Shown here: positions 1 through 8,647 of the stretch, piece by piece
How positions within the stretch are numbered: the first letter of the stretch is position 1
Layout: every line of letters begins with the position of its first letter
From: Microbacterium sp. EST19A
GTDB taxonomy: Bacteria > Actinomycetota > Actinomycetes > Actinomycetales > Microbacteriaceae
Direction: 5' to 3'
Length of the DNA: 64,000 nt
Assembly: GCF_019969685.1 (NCBI RefSeq)
Contig: NZ_JAHXYZ010000002.1
Span: forward strand, 1,488,001 to 1,552,000
The notes under the pieces: generated by a model
The model's input: only the letters and a program-made list of their open reading frames with translations
Told to the model about the DNA's origin: nothing
Database searches by the model: none
Made by a program: the position numbers and the translations under genes

Positions 1-798
1 GAGCGCCTTGGCCACGTGCGTGTCATCGTCCGCATAGACACCGTCGACGCCCTCGAAGGCCACGAACTCGACGAAGCCGGGGAACGCGATGGCGTTGTAT
101 CCGTCGGCGATGACGCGGCGCAGGTAGTCGTCGTAGTCCTCGTACGCCGCGGCGAGCGCCTGCTCGTCGATGTACGGCGCCTCGGGCAGGAACACATCCG
201 CGAAGGCCTTGGACGCGTGCGAGTAGTCGGTTCCCGGCAGCCATTCCGCCGGATCGGCCGCGACCCCGACGGCGCCGAGGTCGACCATCCGGAACGGGAG
301 GCGCGACGTCACCGCGGTCTCGAGGTCGGCGGTGATGTCCTTCCCCTGTCGGATCGCGGCGGCGATGTCGTAGATCCCGCGCACCGCGCCCGCCTCGCCG
401 GCCTCGATGCGCAGGGCGTCCGGCGTGCCGGTCAGGAGATAGCCTTCGTCGTCGACCGCGCCCGCAAGAGGCTGCACGAGCAGGAGGGTCAGGGTGGCGG
501 TGCCCACGGTCTCGACCCCGGACAGCGCCGCATCGAGCTCTTCGGCGGCGACGCGCAGCCGCTCCGTTCCGTCGGCGCCGACGACCGTGAGCTGCGGAGG
601 TGGAACGGATGCCGACACCGACGCGACCGCGCGCGACTCGCCGCCCATCCGCTCGGCGGGCTGCGCCCGGATCCCGAGCGCGTCTCCCACGACCACTCCG
701 ACGCCGGCTCCCGCGGCCAGCAGCACGACGACGACGACCAGGGCGAGGGTGCCACGGACGCGTGCCGACTTCGCCCGCACGGCCGTCTTCGCTCGCAT
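1..798 (-). CDS. Membrane-anchored or secreted protein, C-terminus cut by window edge
   Basis: The frame is open from an ATG at 798 to the window edge, giving 266 codons with no stop. Residues 1-16 are Arg/Lys-rich and residues 17-40 are a Val/Ala/Leu helix, so this is a signal anchor or signal peptide. An alpha/beta region of about 100 residues follows. After it comes a stretch with F-R-M-V-D-L-G, then a Tyr/Asp-rich helix and A-I-A-F-P-G-F, which looks like the first strands of a TIM-barrel glycosidase (GH20-like layout). That fold is inference; no catalytic residue lies inside the window. The start is supported by a -10 hexamer TAGAGT exactly 6 bases upstream, with no ribosome binding site, so translation is probably leaderless. 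Confidence 0.75.
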   Translation of the reverse strand, partial: MRAKTAVRAKSARVRGTLALVVVVVLLAAGAGVGVVVGDALGIRAQPAERMGGESRAVASVSASVPPPQLTVVGADGTERLRVAAEELDAALSGVETVGTATLTLLLVQPLAGAVDDEGYLLTGTPDALRIEAGEAGAVRGIYDIAAAIRQGKDITADLETAVTSRLPFRMVDLGAVGVAADPAEWLPGTDYSHASKAFADVFLPEAPYIDEQALAAAYEDYDDYLRRVIADGYNAIAFPGFVEFVAFEGVDGVYADDDTHVAKAL

Positions 799-804
799 GG
801 AGGA

Positions 805-810
805 ACTCTA
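805..810 (-). promoter_or_regulatory. -10 element, probable leaderless promoter
   Basis: TAGAGT on the minus strand is followed by 6 bases and the ATG at 798. This puts the transcription start at or next to the start codon. Confidence 0.5.
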
Positions 811-858
811 TCGACGTCTGGGGACGGTCAGATCCACCGTGTCCGAGCTCTGCGCCGG

Positions 859-1704
859 CTAGAGCTCCTCGAGGGCGCGCCGCGCGTCTTCGACCTCGTC
901 CGCCGCGGCATCCGCCTGCTCTGCGGCCTTCGCCCGCTGCGCCTCGACGTCGGGCTTGTCGGCCTGCACGCGCTCCGCCTCCTTCTGCAGCTTCCCCAGC
1001 CGGGACTCGAGGTCGGCCACCTCGTCGGAAAGCTCCGCGGCCCGCGTCTCCAGTGCGTCCAGCGCCTTGTCCTGCTTCGCGAGCTCGCGCTCCGCCGTGA
1101 CGAGACCCTTCTCGGCGGCGGCGACCCGCTTCTCTGCCTCTCGGCGCACGCGCCGGGCCTGCAGCTCGTCCGCGGGTCGAGCAGGTGCCGGGTCGAGTGC
1201 GGTGATCTCCCCCGCCACGGCCTCCCGGACATCGTCCTCACTGCCCGTGGGCTCGAGCGCCCGCACGAGCCGCCCGGATGCGACGGCCGCGGCGGCACCG
1301 GGGTCGAAGAACGCGGCCGAGATGGTCTGCTCGACCGCTTCGAGGGTCGCCGGCGTGATCCGCTCTCCCCGAGACCCTGCCAGGTCGGCGGCCATCTCGG
1401 CCAGTCTGCGGGTGAGCTGACGGCGCTCCCTGCCGAGCTTCGCCAGCGCCGTGGCATCCAGATCATCCTGTGCCTCGCGGAGTTCCGCGGCGAGCTGCAG
1501 CGCCTGGTCCAGCTGGCCGGAGCGCTCCTGGGCGAAGACGTTCACGACCCATGCGGCGATGGACGGTTTGCGCAGAGCGCGGATCCGGGCGGCGAGCCCG
1601 ACGTCGCCGACGTCTTTCGCACGGGCGTTGCGCGCGGAGACGAAGTCCTCCGGCGGACCGGCGCAGAGGCCGGCGGCGATCTCCTCGAACGTCGGATCGG
1701 GCAT
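859..1704 (-). CDS. Coiled-coil protein of unknown function
   Basis: This 281-aa soluble protein has no signal peptide or membrane segment. Residues 1-60 are a compact region containing P-S-I-A-A-W-V-V-N. Residues 60-170 are helical, and residues 180-281 form a long Ala/Glu/Lys-rich coiled coil with heptad spacing. I do not recognise a catalytic domain; similar uncharacterised proteins are widespread in actinobacteria. An ATG 30 bases further upstream is in frame, but the start at 1704 is preferred because TATCGT lies exactly 6 bases before it, which fits a leaderless transcript. The stop lies just beyond the start of the secreted protein to the left, on the same strand, so the two are probably separate units. 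Confidence 0.8.
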   Translation of the reverse strand: MPDPTFEEIAAGLCAGPPEDFVSARNARAKDVGDVGLAARIRALRKPSIAAWVVNVFAQERSGQLDQALQLAAELREAQDDLDATALAKLGRERRQLTRRLAEMAADLAGSRGERITPATLEAVEQTISAAFFDPGAAAAVASGRLVRALEPTGSEDDVREAVAGEITALDPAPARPADELQARRVRREAEKRVAAAEKGLVTAERELAKQDKALDALETRAAELSDEVADLESRLGKLQKEAERVQADKPDVEAQRAKAAEQADAAADEVEDARRALEEL

Positions 1705-1710
1705 GCGCCC

Positions 1711-1716
1711 ACGATA
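1711..1716 (-). promoter_or_regulatory. -10 element, probable leaderless promoter
   Basis: TATCGT on the minus strand sits 6 bases before the ATG at 1704, which has no ribosome binding site. Confidence 0.4.
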
Positions 1717-1754
1717 CGCGGATGGCCCGGGCACGACGCGGAGGATCGACCCCT

Positions 1755-3080
1755 CTACTCGATGGTGAGGTAGTCCGCGGCGTCCGCGGCGACGAGACTG
1801 CGCGCGCCGAATCCTCCGGTGCCGGTGCCGGGATAGACGAAGATCTCGCCGGCAGGCGTGCGGCCGAGGAGATCGGCCCGCTCGTCACCGTTGTAGTCGA
1901 CGCCGCCGGTCAGAGCGGTGAACTCCAGCCAGCCCGTTCCCGCTGCGCGTCGCGCGCCGAAGCCGTTGACCACTCCGGGGTAGAAGTAGAGCGTGCCCGT
2001 CTCGTCCACGCCCATCAGGTCGCCGCGTCCGTCGTTGTCGAAGTCGCCGCCGACGAGATAGTGGAATCCCTCCCACCCGCCGCCGAGCGTGACGTAGGGC
2101 GACGCGAACGCTCCTGCGCCGTTGCCCCGGAAGATGGTCATGACGCCCGTGCCCGCCACGCCGATGACGTCCTGCTTGCCGTCCCCGGTGTAATCCGCTC
2201 CCGATGCGATGTGCAGCATGTCGTACCAGCCGCTGCCCGGAGTGGTGGCGTTCAGGAATCCGCCCGTCCCCGTGCCGGCATAGAACTCCAGGGCGCCGTC
2301 GGAACGTGCCACCAGGATGTCGGCCTTGTTGTCGCCGTTGAAGTCCGTGTGCGTGACGTGCCGACGGGTGCCCGCCCACCGCACGAACGGCGTCGACGCC
2401 GGGTGGAAGGATCCCGTCCCGATGCCGGCACGGAGTCGAAGGTCGCCGTTGCCCGCGACGATCAGCAGGTCGGCCTTGTCATCGCCCGTGTAGTCGGCCG
2501 AGGCGACCGCCGAGCCGGGTCCGGTGCCGAGTCCGGGGAAGAACAGGGGGATGAGGTTGCCGCGCGTCACGTTCGAGAGGCACGTGAAGCCGCCGTTGAT
2601 CGCGGTGTAGATCGTGCCGTTCAGCCGCACTTCGAAGTGCAGATGGAACGCACTGGTCGCCCCGGTCTTTCCCACGACGCCGATCTGCTGACCGCGTGTG
2701 ACCCGGGTCCCGGGCGGATACCACCCGATGTCGGCCATATGGGCGTACCGCGTGGAGTATCCGCCGGGATGGTCGATGTCGATGTAGTTGCCGTACCCGC
2801 TGCTGTACGTGTTCGTCCTGATGACGCCGTCGTACGCCGCGAGGATCGGAGACCCTCCGCCGCCGCCGATGTCGATGCCGTCATGGGCGCGGTAATTGCC
2901 GAGGCATCCGTCCCCCACCTTGGACTGGATGTTCCCGGAGGAGGGAAAGACCATCTGGCCGTCGGTCGCCGCCGCGGCCGGACTCCCGCTGGAGAGGGAC
3001 GGGACGAGCACTCCGACCATCAGTGCCAGTGCGGCGACCATTGCCACGCGCGCAAGACGCCAACGGGATGCTCGCTTCAT
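1755..3080 (-). CDS. Secreted M23 (LytM) peptidase with FG-GAP/VCBS repeats
   Basis: This 441-aa protein starts with a Sec signal peptide (Lys/Arg, then a hydrophobic run, then A-A-A-A cleavage near residue 38). Residues 45-170 form an M23 zinc endopeptidase domain. H-D-G-I-D carries the first metal ligands and H-L-H-F the later His pair. Y-A-H-M is also conserved in the family. Residues 185-441 hold about six FG-GAP/VCBS-type repeats of the form D-Y-T-G-D-G-K-x-D, which are Ca-binding propeller blades. M23 enzymes cut peptidoglycan cross-bridges, so this is probably an exported cell-wall hydrolase or amidase activator whose propeller binds the surface. AGGAGAG lies 9 bases before the ATG. 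Confidence 0.9.
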   Translation of the reverse strand: MKRASRWRLARVAMVAALALMVGVLVPSLSSGSPAAAATDGQMVFPSSGNIQSKVGDGCLGNYRAHDGIDIGGGGGSPILAAYDGVIRTNTYSSGYGNYIDIDHPGGYSTRYAHMADIGWYPPGTRVTRGQQIGVVGKTGATSAFHLHFEVRLNGTIYTAINGGFTCLSNVTRGNLIPLFFPGLGTGPGSAVASADYTGDDKADLLIVAGNGDLRLRAGIGTGSFHPASTPFVRWAGTRRHVTHTDFNGDNKADILVARSDGALEFYAGTGTGGFLNATTPGSGWYDMLHIASGADYTGDGKQDVIGVAGTGVMTIFRGNGAGAFASPYVTLGGGWEGFHYLVGGDFDNDGRGDLMGVDETGTLYFYPGVVNGFGARRAAGTGWLEFTALTGGVDYNGDERADLLGRTPAGEIFVYPGTGTGGFGARSLVAADAADYLTIE

Positions 3081-3180
3081 CTCGAAGTTCTCTCCTGCTC
3101 GGTGGCCCCAGGGACGCCGTGTCCTCCGCCGTCACCGTATCAGCGGACACGCCGTCATCCCGGGCTGCCGCACCGTGCCG

Positions 3181-3489
3181 TCAGAGAAGGTCGTACGCAC
3201 TGCCGAAGGGCACGATGTCCTGCAGGTCGTCCCGGTGGTCGACCGGAATCGTCTCGACCGAGATCACGATCTGCGTCGCCGCCGACATGAGCACGCTCAC
3301 CGAGCGGTCGCCCACGACGGCGAACTCGACGAAGCGCGGTCCCGACCGCGCGGCGGACACGATCTCCTCCTTCAGCGCATCGACGTCTTGCCCCGACGCC
3401 AGCGTGAAACCGACGTCGTTGACCGCGACATGGGTGCGCACCATGGTCCGCATCTCGCTCATTCCACTCGCCTCCCCGTTCTCCGTCAT
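3181..3489 (-). CDS. Small conserved protein of unknown function
   Basis: This 102-aa acidic soluble protein shows alternating short strands and one helix (A-L-K-E-E-I near the middle) and resembles small DUF proteins found in other Microbacteriaceae. I do not recognise the family. Three in-frame ATGs lie close together (3513, 3489, 3462). The middle one is preferred because TACCTT lies exactly 6 bases upstream of it, which fits a leaderless start. It ends about 100 bases before the M23 peptidase gene on the same strand; that gap holds the peptidase ribosome binding site, so the two may be transcribed separately. Confidence 0.7.
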   Translation of the reverse strand: MTENGEASGMSEMRTMVRTHVAVNDVGFTLASGQDVDALKEEIVSAARSGPRFVEFAVVGDRSVSVLMSAATQIVISVETIPVDHRDDLQDIVPFGSAYDLL

Positions 3490-3495
3490 CCGGCG

Positions 3496-3501
3496 AAGGT
3501 A
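3496..3501 (-). promoter_or_regulatory. -10 element, probable leaderless promoter
   Basis: TACCTT on the minus strand is followed by CGCCGG and then the ATG at 3489. This decides between three possible in-frame starts. Confidence 0.45.
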
Positions 3502-3587
3502 GTCCCTGTGCATGCTCGCGCAGAAGGGGATTGCGCCCGAGACGAATCGAGGGCATGCACTCGTGCGCGACTGTCTCCCTGCGGGTG

Positions 3588-3593
3588 TACGGT
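3588..3593 (+). promoter_or_regulatory. -10 element, probable leaderless promoter
   Basis: TACGGT is followed by TCAGTG and the ATG at 3600, with no ribosome binding site. Confidence 0.45.
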
Positions 3594-3599
3594 TCAGTG

Positions 3600-3905
3600 A
3601 TGGGCAGACTCCGATACGACGGCACCTCGGATCCGATCCTCATCGAGGATTCGACGCTCGCGCACCTGAAGATCGTGATCGCGACCAAGCTCCGGCGCCA
3701 GGAGAGCTTCATGATGACGTGGCTGCCGATCACCGACGGCCCCGACCAGCGCGCGACCGTGTGGATCCACCCGGCCATCCCGCTGCAGTTCGGTTTCGAC
3801 GCCGCGAGCCCGGCCGCGATCGACCCCCATCTCATCGCCGAGATGATGAAGTCCCTCAACGCCACGGGTGAGCTCGTCCTGGACCATCTGGTCGCGCCGC
3901 GCTGA
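3600..3905 (+). CDS. DUF7882-like small protein
   Basis: This 101-aa protein begins M-G-R-L-x-Y-D-G. It continues with L-A-H-L-K-I-V-I and K-L-R-R, then W-I-H-P-A-I-P-L-Q-F. This pattern is familiar from a family common in Microbacteriaceae that databases often call ATP-dependent DNA ligase, although the protein is far too short and has no ligase motif. I therefore treat the function as unknown. An upstream ATG at 3531 is in frame, but the shorter form is preferred because family members begin M-G-x-L-x-Y-D-G and TACGGT lies 6 bases before the ATG. Confidence 0.8.
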   Translation: MGRLRYDGTSDPILIEDSTLAHLKIVIATKLRRQESFMMTWLPITDGPDQRATVWIHPAIPLQFGFDAASPAAIDPHLIAEMMKSLNATGELVLDHLVAPR

Positions 3906-4147
3906 CGCACCCCGCCCTGAACGGCGTGCCCGTCGGGTGATCTCCGCGATCGCCGCCGGGCAAAACTGAGCGCGCACGACGCGGCGGACGCAACTAGGCT
4001 GGACGCACGCCAACGCTCGGCCTGACCTGCGCCAGGTCTCGGCCGTGGCGTGAGCCCGTACGACCTCCCCCCTCGGTCCACTCGATCCCGTTCGCGGGAC
4101 GGAGCCGCAGCTCCACGACGTGGCCTCGCCAGAAAGGCTTGAACCTC
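3906..4147 (+). promoter_or_regulatory. Promoter and long leader of the DivIVA-like gene
   Basis: A -10-like TAGGCT lies at about 3993. If it is used, the transcript carries a leader of roughly 150 bases. The leader can fold: CGGCC pairs with a later CGGCCG, and ACCTG pairs with AGGT inside that. The ribosome binding site AGAAAGG ends 10 bases before the ATG at 4148. No ORF is visible in this gap. Confidence 0.4.
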
Positions 4148-5527
4148 ATGAGCGAATCCTCCGGAAGCACCGACCGCGACGAGCGGTCGCCCGATTTCTT
4201 CGATCAGCTGATCGAGACCAATCCGCGCGAACCGCAGGCCGCCTTCACCGTCGGCTTCCGCGGCTACGACAAGGGCGAGGTGGATGCTGCGCTCAGCACC
4301 CTCCGCACGCAGCTCGATCAGCTGAAGAACGACCTCGCCGGGACCAAGGCGCACGAGTCCGACGCCGTCGAGGCAGTCCGCGCCGAAGAGCGAGCCGCCC
4401 GCGAGGCGCTCGAGGGCGAGCTCAGCGCCGCGTCCGCGAAGGCCTCCGACGCCGAGCAGCAGATCGCGACCCTCACCTCGGAGCTCGTCGACGCGCCGCA
4501 GCCCGACGGCAAGGAGGCGCCGTCGCGCCAGCAGTTCGAGGCGATCCTGCGCGTCGCCGAGGAGCAGGCCAACGTCCTGATCCAGAACGCCGCCGTGCAG
4601 GCCGACCGGCTGATGACCTCGGCCCGCGAAGAGGTCACCACTCAACGCGCCGAGGCCGAGGCGGACGCCGACCGCATCACCGCCCAGGCGCAGCGCGACG
4701 CCGATCAGGTGCGTCTGAAGATGGACACCGAGTACACGGCGCACGAGGCTCGCATCGAGCGCGAAGCCGCGCACGCCGCCGAGAAGGTGAACCAGGCGGC
4801 GCAGGAGGCGACCGCGATCCGCACCGAGGCCGAGAAGGGCGCGGCCGCGCTGCGATCCCTCGTCACCCGCGAGACGACGCAGCTGCGCGCGGATGCCGAG
4901 CGCGAGGTGCGCGACATGAACGCGCGCGTCCTCGAGTTCGAGGAGACGCTGAGCCGCCGCCAGGACGACGCGCAGCAGGAGTTCCTCGTACTGCACAACC
5001 AGGCCGTGGCCCACGCCGAGCGCATCACGACCGACGCCAACGAGCAGGTCGCCGCGTCGCTCGAGCACGCGCAGCGCATCTCGTCCAGGGCGGAGGACTA
5101 CGAGCACCTGACGCGCTCGCAGGCGCAGGCGATCGAGGCCGACGCGAAGGTGCGCGCCCGCGAGATCCTCGATCGTTCCCGGGTCAAGTCGCAGAAGATC
5201 GTCGAGTCGGTCACCGGTCACACCACCGCCGTGCTGCGCGACGCCGAGGACCGCGCCCGTCAGCTGCGCTGGCAGCAGCAGCAGCTGACGAGCTTCATGG
5301 CCGAGGTGCGCGAGCTGATCCGTCCCGACGGCATCTTCTCGGATGAGGCCCTGCCGGCCGAGATCGACGGCGATGCTCCGGCCACCGACGCTCCGGCGAC
5401 CGACGACGCCGCGTCCGGCGCGGAGTTCCTCGGCGACGAGGTCCTCGAGGACGAGCTCGACGACGACCGTCCCCTCGAGAAGATCACGATCGACGTGGTC
5501 GACGCCGAGGAGAGCAGCAAGCGCTGA
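4148..5527 (+). CDS. DivIVA-domain coiled-coil protein
   Basis: This 459-aa protein probably marks curved membrane or the growing pole. Residues 30-55 carry the DivIVA signature F-x-V-G-F-R-G-Y-D-K-G-E-V-D, which is the membrane-binding loop plus the start of the coiled coil. Residues 55-400 are an almost unbroken Ala/Glu/Arg coiled coil, and the last 60 residues are very acidic. It is longer than Wag31 (about 260 aa), so it is probably a second DivIVA-type protein rather than the main polar scaffold. A TTG three codons upstream is rejected because AGAAAGG is correctly spaced for the ATG. A strong hairpin terminator follows at once. Confidence 0.88.
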   Translation: MSESSGSTDRDERSPDFFDQLIETNPREPQAAFTVGFRGYDKGEVDAALSTLRTQLDQLKNDLAGTKAHESDAVEAVRAEERAAREALEGELSAASAKASDAEQQIATLTSELVDAPQPDGKEAPSRQQFEAILRVAEEQANVLIQNAAVQADRLMTSAREEVTTQRAEAEADADRITAQAQRDADQVRLKMDTEYTAHEARIEREAAHAAEKVNQAAQEATAIRTEAEKGAAALRSLVTRETTQLRADAEREVRDMNARVLEFEETLSRRQDDAQQEFLVLHNQAVAHAERITTDANEQVAASLEHAQRISSRAEDYEHLTRSQAQAIEADAKVRAREILDRSRVKSQKIVESVTGHTTAVLRDAEDRARQLRWQQQQLTSFMAEVRELIRPDGIFSDEALPAEIDGDAPATDAPATDDAASGAEFLGDEVLEDELDDDRPLEKITIDVVDAEESSKR

Positions 5528-5547
5528 CGAGACCCCTGAACCGCCGA

Positions 5548-5582
5548 GGGCGGCATCCACCGATGATCGGCGGATGCCGCCC
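5548..5582 (+). terminator. Rho-independent terminator after the DivIVA-like gene
   Basis: GGGCGGCATCC pairs with GGATGCCGCCC, with an inner CCGA/TCGG stem, followed by TTCGTCGTT. It lies 20 bases after the stop. Confidence 0.7.
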
Positions 5583-5634
5583 TTCGTCGTTCCACGCCTA
5601 TCGCTCGCGGCTCCGGACGGGCAGTCTGAGACAC

Positions 5635-6504
5635 ATGACAGACAGCGTGATCGAGGTCCGCGACCTCCGGAAGGTCTACGGCGACTTCACGGCCGTCGAC
5701 GGCATCAGCTTCGACATCGCACGCGGTGAGACGTTCGCACTCCTCGGCCCCAACGGGGCGGGGAAGTCCACGACGATCGAGATCCTCGAAGGGTACCGGC
5801 ACCGCACCGCGGGCGAGGTGCGCGTGCTCGGCGAGGACCCGCAGCACGGCGGCCTGGCGTGGAAGGCGCGCCTGGGCATCGTCCTGCAGTCCACCGGAGA
5901 GCCGGGATCGTTCACCGTGCGAGAGCTGCTGAAGGAGTTCGCGGGCTACTATCCGCGTCCGCGCGACGTCGATGAGGTGATCGCCGCCGTCGGGCTCGAG
6001 CAGAAGCAGCGCACCCGGGCCGCACGGCTGTCGGGAGGCCAGCAGCGTCGGCTCGACGTCGCCCTCGGCATCATCGGCCGCCCGGAGCTGCTCTTCCTGG
6101 ACGAGCCGACGACCGGGTTCGACCCCGAGGCCCGCCGCCAGTTCTGGGAGCTGATCCGCTCGCTCAAGGCCGAGGGCACCAGCACCCTGCTGACCACGCA
6201 CTACCTCGACGAGGCCGCGCAGCTCGGCGACCGTGCCGCGGTGATAGCAGGAGGCACCATCGCCGCCATCGGCCGCATCGACGAGCTCGGCGGGCCGGAG
6301 TCGCGTGTGCCGCTCGTGCGCTGGACGGATGCCGCCGGCACCCGGCACGAGGAACGGGCCAGTGCACCCGGGGCGCTGGTCGCGGCGCTGCAGCGCGACG
6401 AGGGCGAACCCCGTGACCTCGAGGTGGTCCGCCCGACCCTTGAAGACATCTATCTCGACCTGATCCGCGCATTCGACTCGCGCCTGGCGGAGGCGGCAGC
6501 ATGA
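5635..6504 (+). CDS. ABC transporter ATP-binding protein (ABC-2 exporter type)
   Basis: This 289-aa ATPase drives the permease encoded next. All motifs are present: Walker A G-P-N-G-A-G-K-S-T-T near residue 40, signature L-S-G-G-Q-Q near 130, Walker B L-L-F-L-D-E-P near 150, and H-loop T-T-H-Y near 185. The last 80 residues form the small C-terminal domain typical of drug and daunorubicin-type (DrrA-like) exporters. The frame is open further upstream, but this start gives the usual family N-terminus (I-E-V-R-D-L-R-K-V-Y-G). Its stop overlaps the permease start as ATGA, so the two are translationally coupled. The substrate cannot be told from the sequence. Confidence 0.9.
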   Translation: MTDSVIEVRDLRKVYGDFTAVDGISFDIARGETFALLGPNGAGKSTTIEILEGYRHRTAGEVRVLGEDPQHGGLAWKARLGIVLQSTGEPGSFTVRELLKEFAGYYPRPRDVDEVIAAVGLEQKQRTRAARLSGGQQRRLDVALGIIGRPELLFLDEPTTGFDPEARRQFWELIRSLKAEGTSTLLTTHYLDEAAQLGDRAAVIAGGTIAAIGRIDELGGPESRVPLVRWTDAAGTRHEERASAPGALVAALQRDEGEPRDLEVVRPTLEDIYLDLIRAFDSRLAEAAA

Positions 6505-7331
6505 CCACCGCGGCACCGGTGCGCTTCGGCCTCGGGCGCACCGTCCGTCTCGGCATCCGTCGCATCCCGTTCGAGCTGCGCCAGTACTTCCGAGCAGGCG
6601 ACCAGGTCTTCTTCACCTTCCTGTTCCCCACCCTCATGTACGTCGTGTTCGCGACGATCTTCACGGGCGACATCGGCGAGAGGCCCGACAAGGTCAGCAT
6701 GGCGACCTACTACCTGCCCGGCCTGATCGCCGGCGGCATCCTGCTCTCCGGCGTGCAGGCGCCGGCGCTGGAGATCGCCGCCGAGAAGAGCGACGGCACG
6801 CTCAAGCGCCTCGGCGGCACGCCCATCTCACCGGTCACCTACTTCATCGGCAAGATCGGCGAGGTCTTCGTCACCGCGATCCTCCAGATCGCTCTGCTCA
6901 TCGCCGTCGCGGTGGTCGTCTACCGCGTCGAGCTGCCGACGGATGCCGCGCTCTGGGGGCGCTTCGCCTGGATCTTCGCGCTCGGACTGATCGCGTGCAC
7001 ACTGCTCGGGATCGCGCTGTCCTCGGTGCCGCGCTCCGGGAAGTCGTCTGCGGCGGTGGTGATCCCGGTCGTGCTGCTCATCCAGTTCGTGTCCGGCGTG
7101 TACATCGCCTTCTCGATGCTCCCCGAGTGGCTGCAGAACGCGGCCGGCGTCCTGCCGGTGAAGTGGATCGCGCAGGGCATGCGCTCGGTGTTCCTCCCCG
7201 ATTCCTTCCGCGCGGCGGAGACGACGGGATCGTGGGAGATCGGACTCATCGCTCTGATGCTGGCGGTGTGGCTCGTGGTCGGCCTGGTGCTCAGCCGCCT
7301 CACCTTCCGCTGGATCCGTCGCGACCGTTGA
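6501..7331 (+). CDS. ABC-2 type transporter permease
   Basis: This 276-aa membrane protein has six hydrophobic segments (around residues 35-55, 75-95, 120-145, 155-175, 185-205 and 245-265), the layout of ABC-2 permeases. It also has the family P-x-x-Y-F-I-G-K-I segment after the second helix. It overlaps the ATPase gene by 4 bases, and a strong hairpin follows the stop. Together the pair forms a half-size exporter for a lipophilic compound, drug or lipid. The exact substrate is not evident. Confidence 0.9.
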   Translation: MTTAAPVRFGLGRTVRLGIRRIPFELRQYFRAGDQVFFTFLFPTLMYVVFATIFTGDIGERPDKVSMATYYLPGLIAGGILLSGVQAPALEIAAEKSDGTLKRLGGTPISPVTYFIGKIGEVFVTAILQIALLIAVAVVVYRVELPTDAALWGRFAWIFALGLIACTLLGIALSSVPRSGKSSAAVVIPVVLLIQFVSGVYIAFSMLPEWLQNAAGVLPVKWIAQGMRSVFLPDSFRAAETTGSWEIGLIALMLAVWLVVGLVLSRLTFRWIRRDR

Positions 7332-7341
7332 ACCGGGCACA

Positions 7342-7381
7342 GCAGAGGGCCCCGATCTCCGAGGAGATCGGGGCCCTCTGC
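7342..7381. terminator. Bidirectional terminator between ABC permease and desaturase
   Basis: A perfect 19-bp stem, GCAGAGGGCCCCGATCTCC and its complement with a 2-base formal loop, lies between two convergent genes, so it can serve both strands. Confidence 0.85.
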
Positions 7382-7390
7382 ATGCGGGGA

Positions 7391-8422
7391 CTACGCCCGG
7401 CCGAACTTCGCGACTTCCGGGCAGTCGAACGGGTCGGCACCCGCCGAGAGCCCGACGCGGTTGAGGTACTCGATCACGATCATGTACGAGCGGCCGAGGC
7501 TGGTCTCGGTGTACGGCACGTTGTTCGCCGCGCAGTAGTCGCGCACGATCTCCCGAGCCTTCGCGAGGTGCGGGCGCGGCATGCTCGGGAAGAGGTGGTG
7601 CTCCACCTGGTAGTTGAGACCGCCCATGAGCCACGTCGTCCACCATCCGCCGCTGATGTTGCGGGAGGTGCGCACCTGCTTGGTGAAGAAGTCGAGACGG
7701 GCGCGGGGATCGATGATCGGCATGCCCTTGTGGTTCGGAGCGAACGCGGCTCCCATGTAGACGCCGAAGACGGCGAACTGCACGCCCATGAAGGCGAACG
7801 CCATGCCGAGCGGGAGCATCATGAAGACCGGGACGAGGATCAGGGCGAACCGCAGCGCGATGATGCCGAGCTCGGTCCAACGACCCTTCACGTTCCTCGT
7901 CGTCGTGAGGTACTTCAGGCCGAGGAAGTGGAGGTTCAGCCCCTCGAGCGTGAGGAGCGGGAAGAAGAACCAGCCCTGCTTCCGGGTGATCAGCTTGATC
8001 AGACCCTTCGCCTTCGCGGCGTCCTCTTCGAGGAACGAGATCGTGTCGACCTCGATGTCGGGGTCCTTGCCGACCTGGTTCGGGTTTCCGTGGTGCTTGG
8101 TGTGCTTCGAGTCCCACCAGGAGTAGCTCATGCCGATGCTGGCGATGACGATGCGGGCGAGCTTGAAGTTCGCCGGTCCCGTGGTCAGGATCTGACGGTG
8201 CGCCGCCTCGTGTCCGAGGAAGGCGATCTGCGTCAGGACGATGCCGAGCCCCGCGGCGATGAGCAGCTGGAACCAGCTGTCGCCGAGCAGGATGAACCCC
8301 GTGATGAGGCCGCCCAGCGCCACGGCGATGCCGGCGGCGACGAAGACGTAGAACCACTGGGCCCGACGCAGCAGCCCGGTCTCCTTGACGACCTGCGAGA
8401 CCTGTTTGTAGGCCTGCGCCAT
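7391..8422 (-). CDS. Membrane fatty acid desaturase (acyl-lipid type)
   Basis: This is an integral-membrane diiron desaturase that adds double bonds to membrane fatty acids. All three histidine boxes are present: H-E-A-A-H near residue 71, H-T-K-H-H near 107, and Q-V-E-H-H near 275. Hydrophobic pairs before and between the boxes give four membrane spans. From the first ATG the protein is 343 aa. The frame stays open for about 30 further codons and encodes a family-like lead-in (L-G-P-I-R-Q-T-Y, then F-P-P-M-A-Q-A-Y). GAGGGAG sits at 8518-8512, but no ATG, GTG or TTG lies in that stretch. The true start may be a rare ATC near 8506. A shared terminator ends the gene. Confidence 0.9.
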   Translation of the reverse strand: MAQAYKQVSQVVKETGLLRRAQWFYVFVAAGIAVALGGLITGFILLGDSWFQLLIAAGLGIVLTQIAFLGHEAAHRQILTTGPANFKLARIVIASIGMSYSWWDSKHTKHHGNPNQVGKDPDIEVDTISFLEEDAAKAKGLIKLITRKQGWFFFPLLTLEGLNLHFLGLKYLTTTRNVKGRWTELGIIALRFALILVPVFMMLPLGMAFAFMGVQFAVFGVYMGAAFAPNHKGMPIIDPRARLDFFTKQVRTSRNISGGWWTTWLMGGLNYQVEHHLFPSMPRPHLAKAREIVRDYCAANNVPYTETSLGRSYMIVIEYLNRVGLSAGADPFDCPEVAKFGRA

Positions 8423-8647
8423 CGGCGGGAAATCGGTGTTTCCGGAATAGGTCTGACGAATCGGTCCCAGCGTTGCCGCGGTCGGTTCGATCTTCGTGAT
8501 GGAGATGATGTCTCCCTCTGATCAGAGCCCTTGAGCCTTGGAAGCCCAAGGCGACTGCCCAACGCTTACCTCACAGTAGCCCGACCCACATACGGCTCCG
8601 GGAATACTTCCGGGGCCCTTGACGGGGCGCGATCGGTGTGCTCGCTC

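Noticed and set aside
4020..4140. Riboswitch in the leader of the DivIVA-like gene
   Set aside because: The leader can fold, but I see no conserved core of a known riboswitch class.
3155..5560. An 801-codon open frame opposite the DivIVA-like gene and its flanks
   Set aside because: It overlaps well-supported genes and a terminator and shows no recognisable domain.
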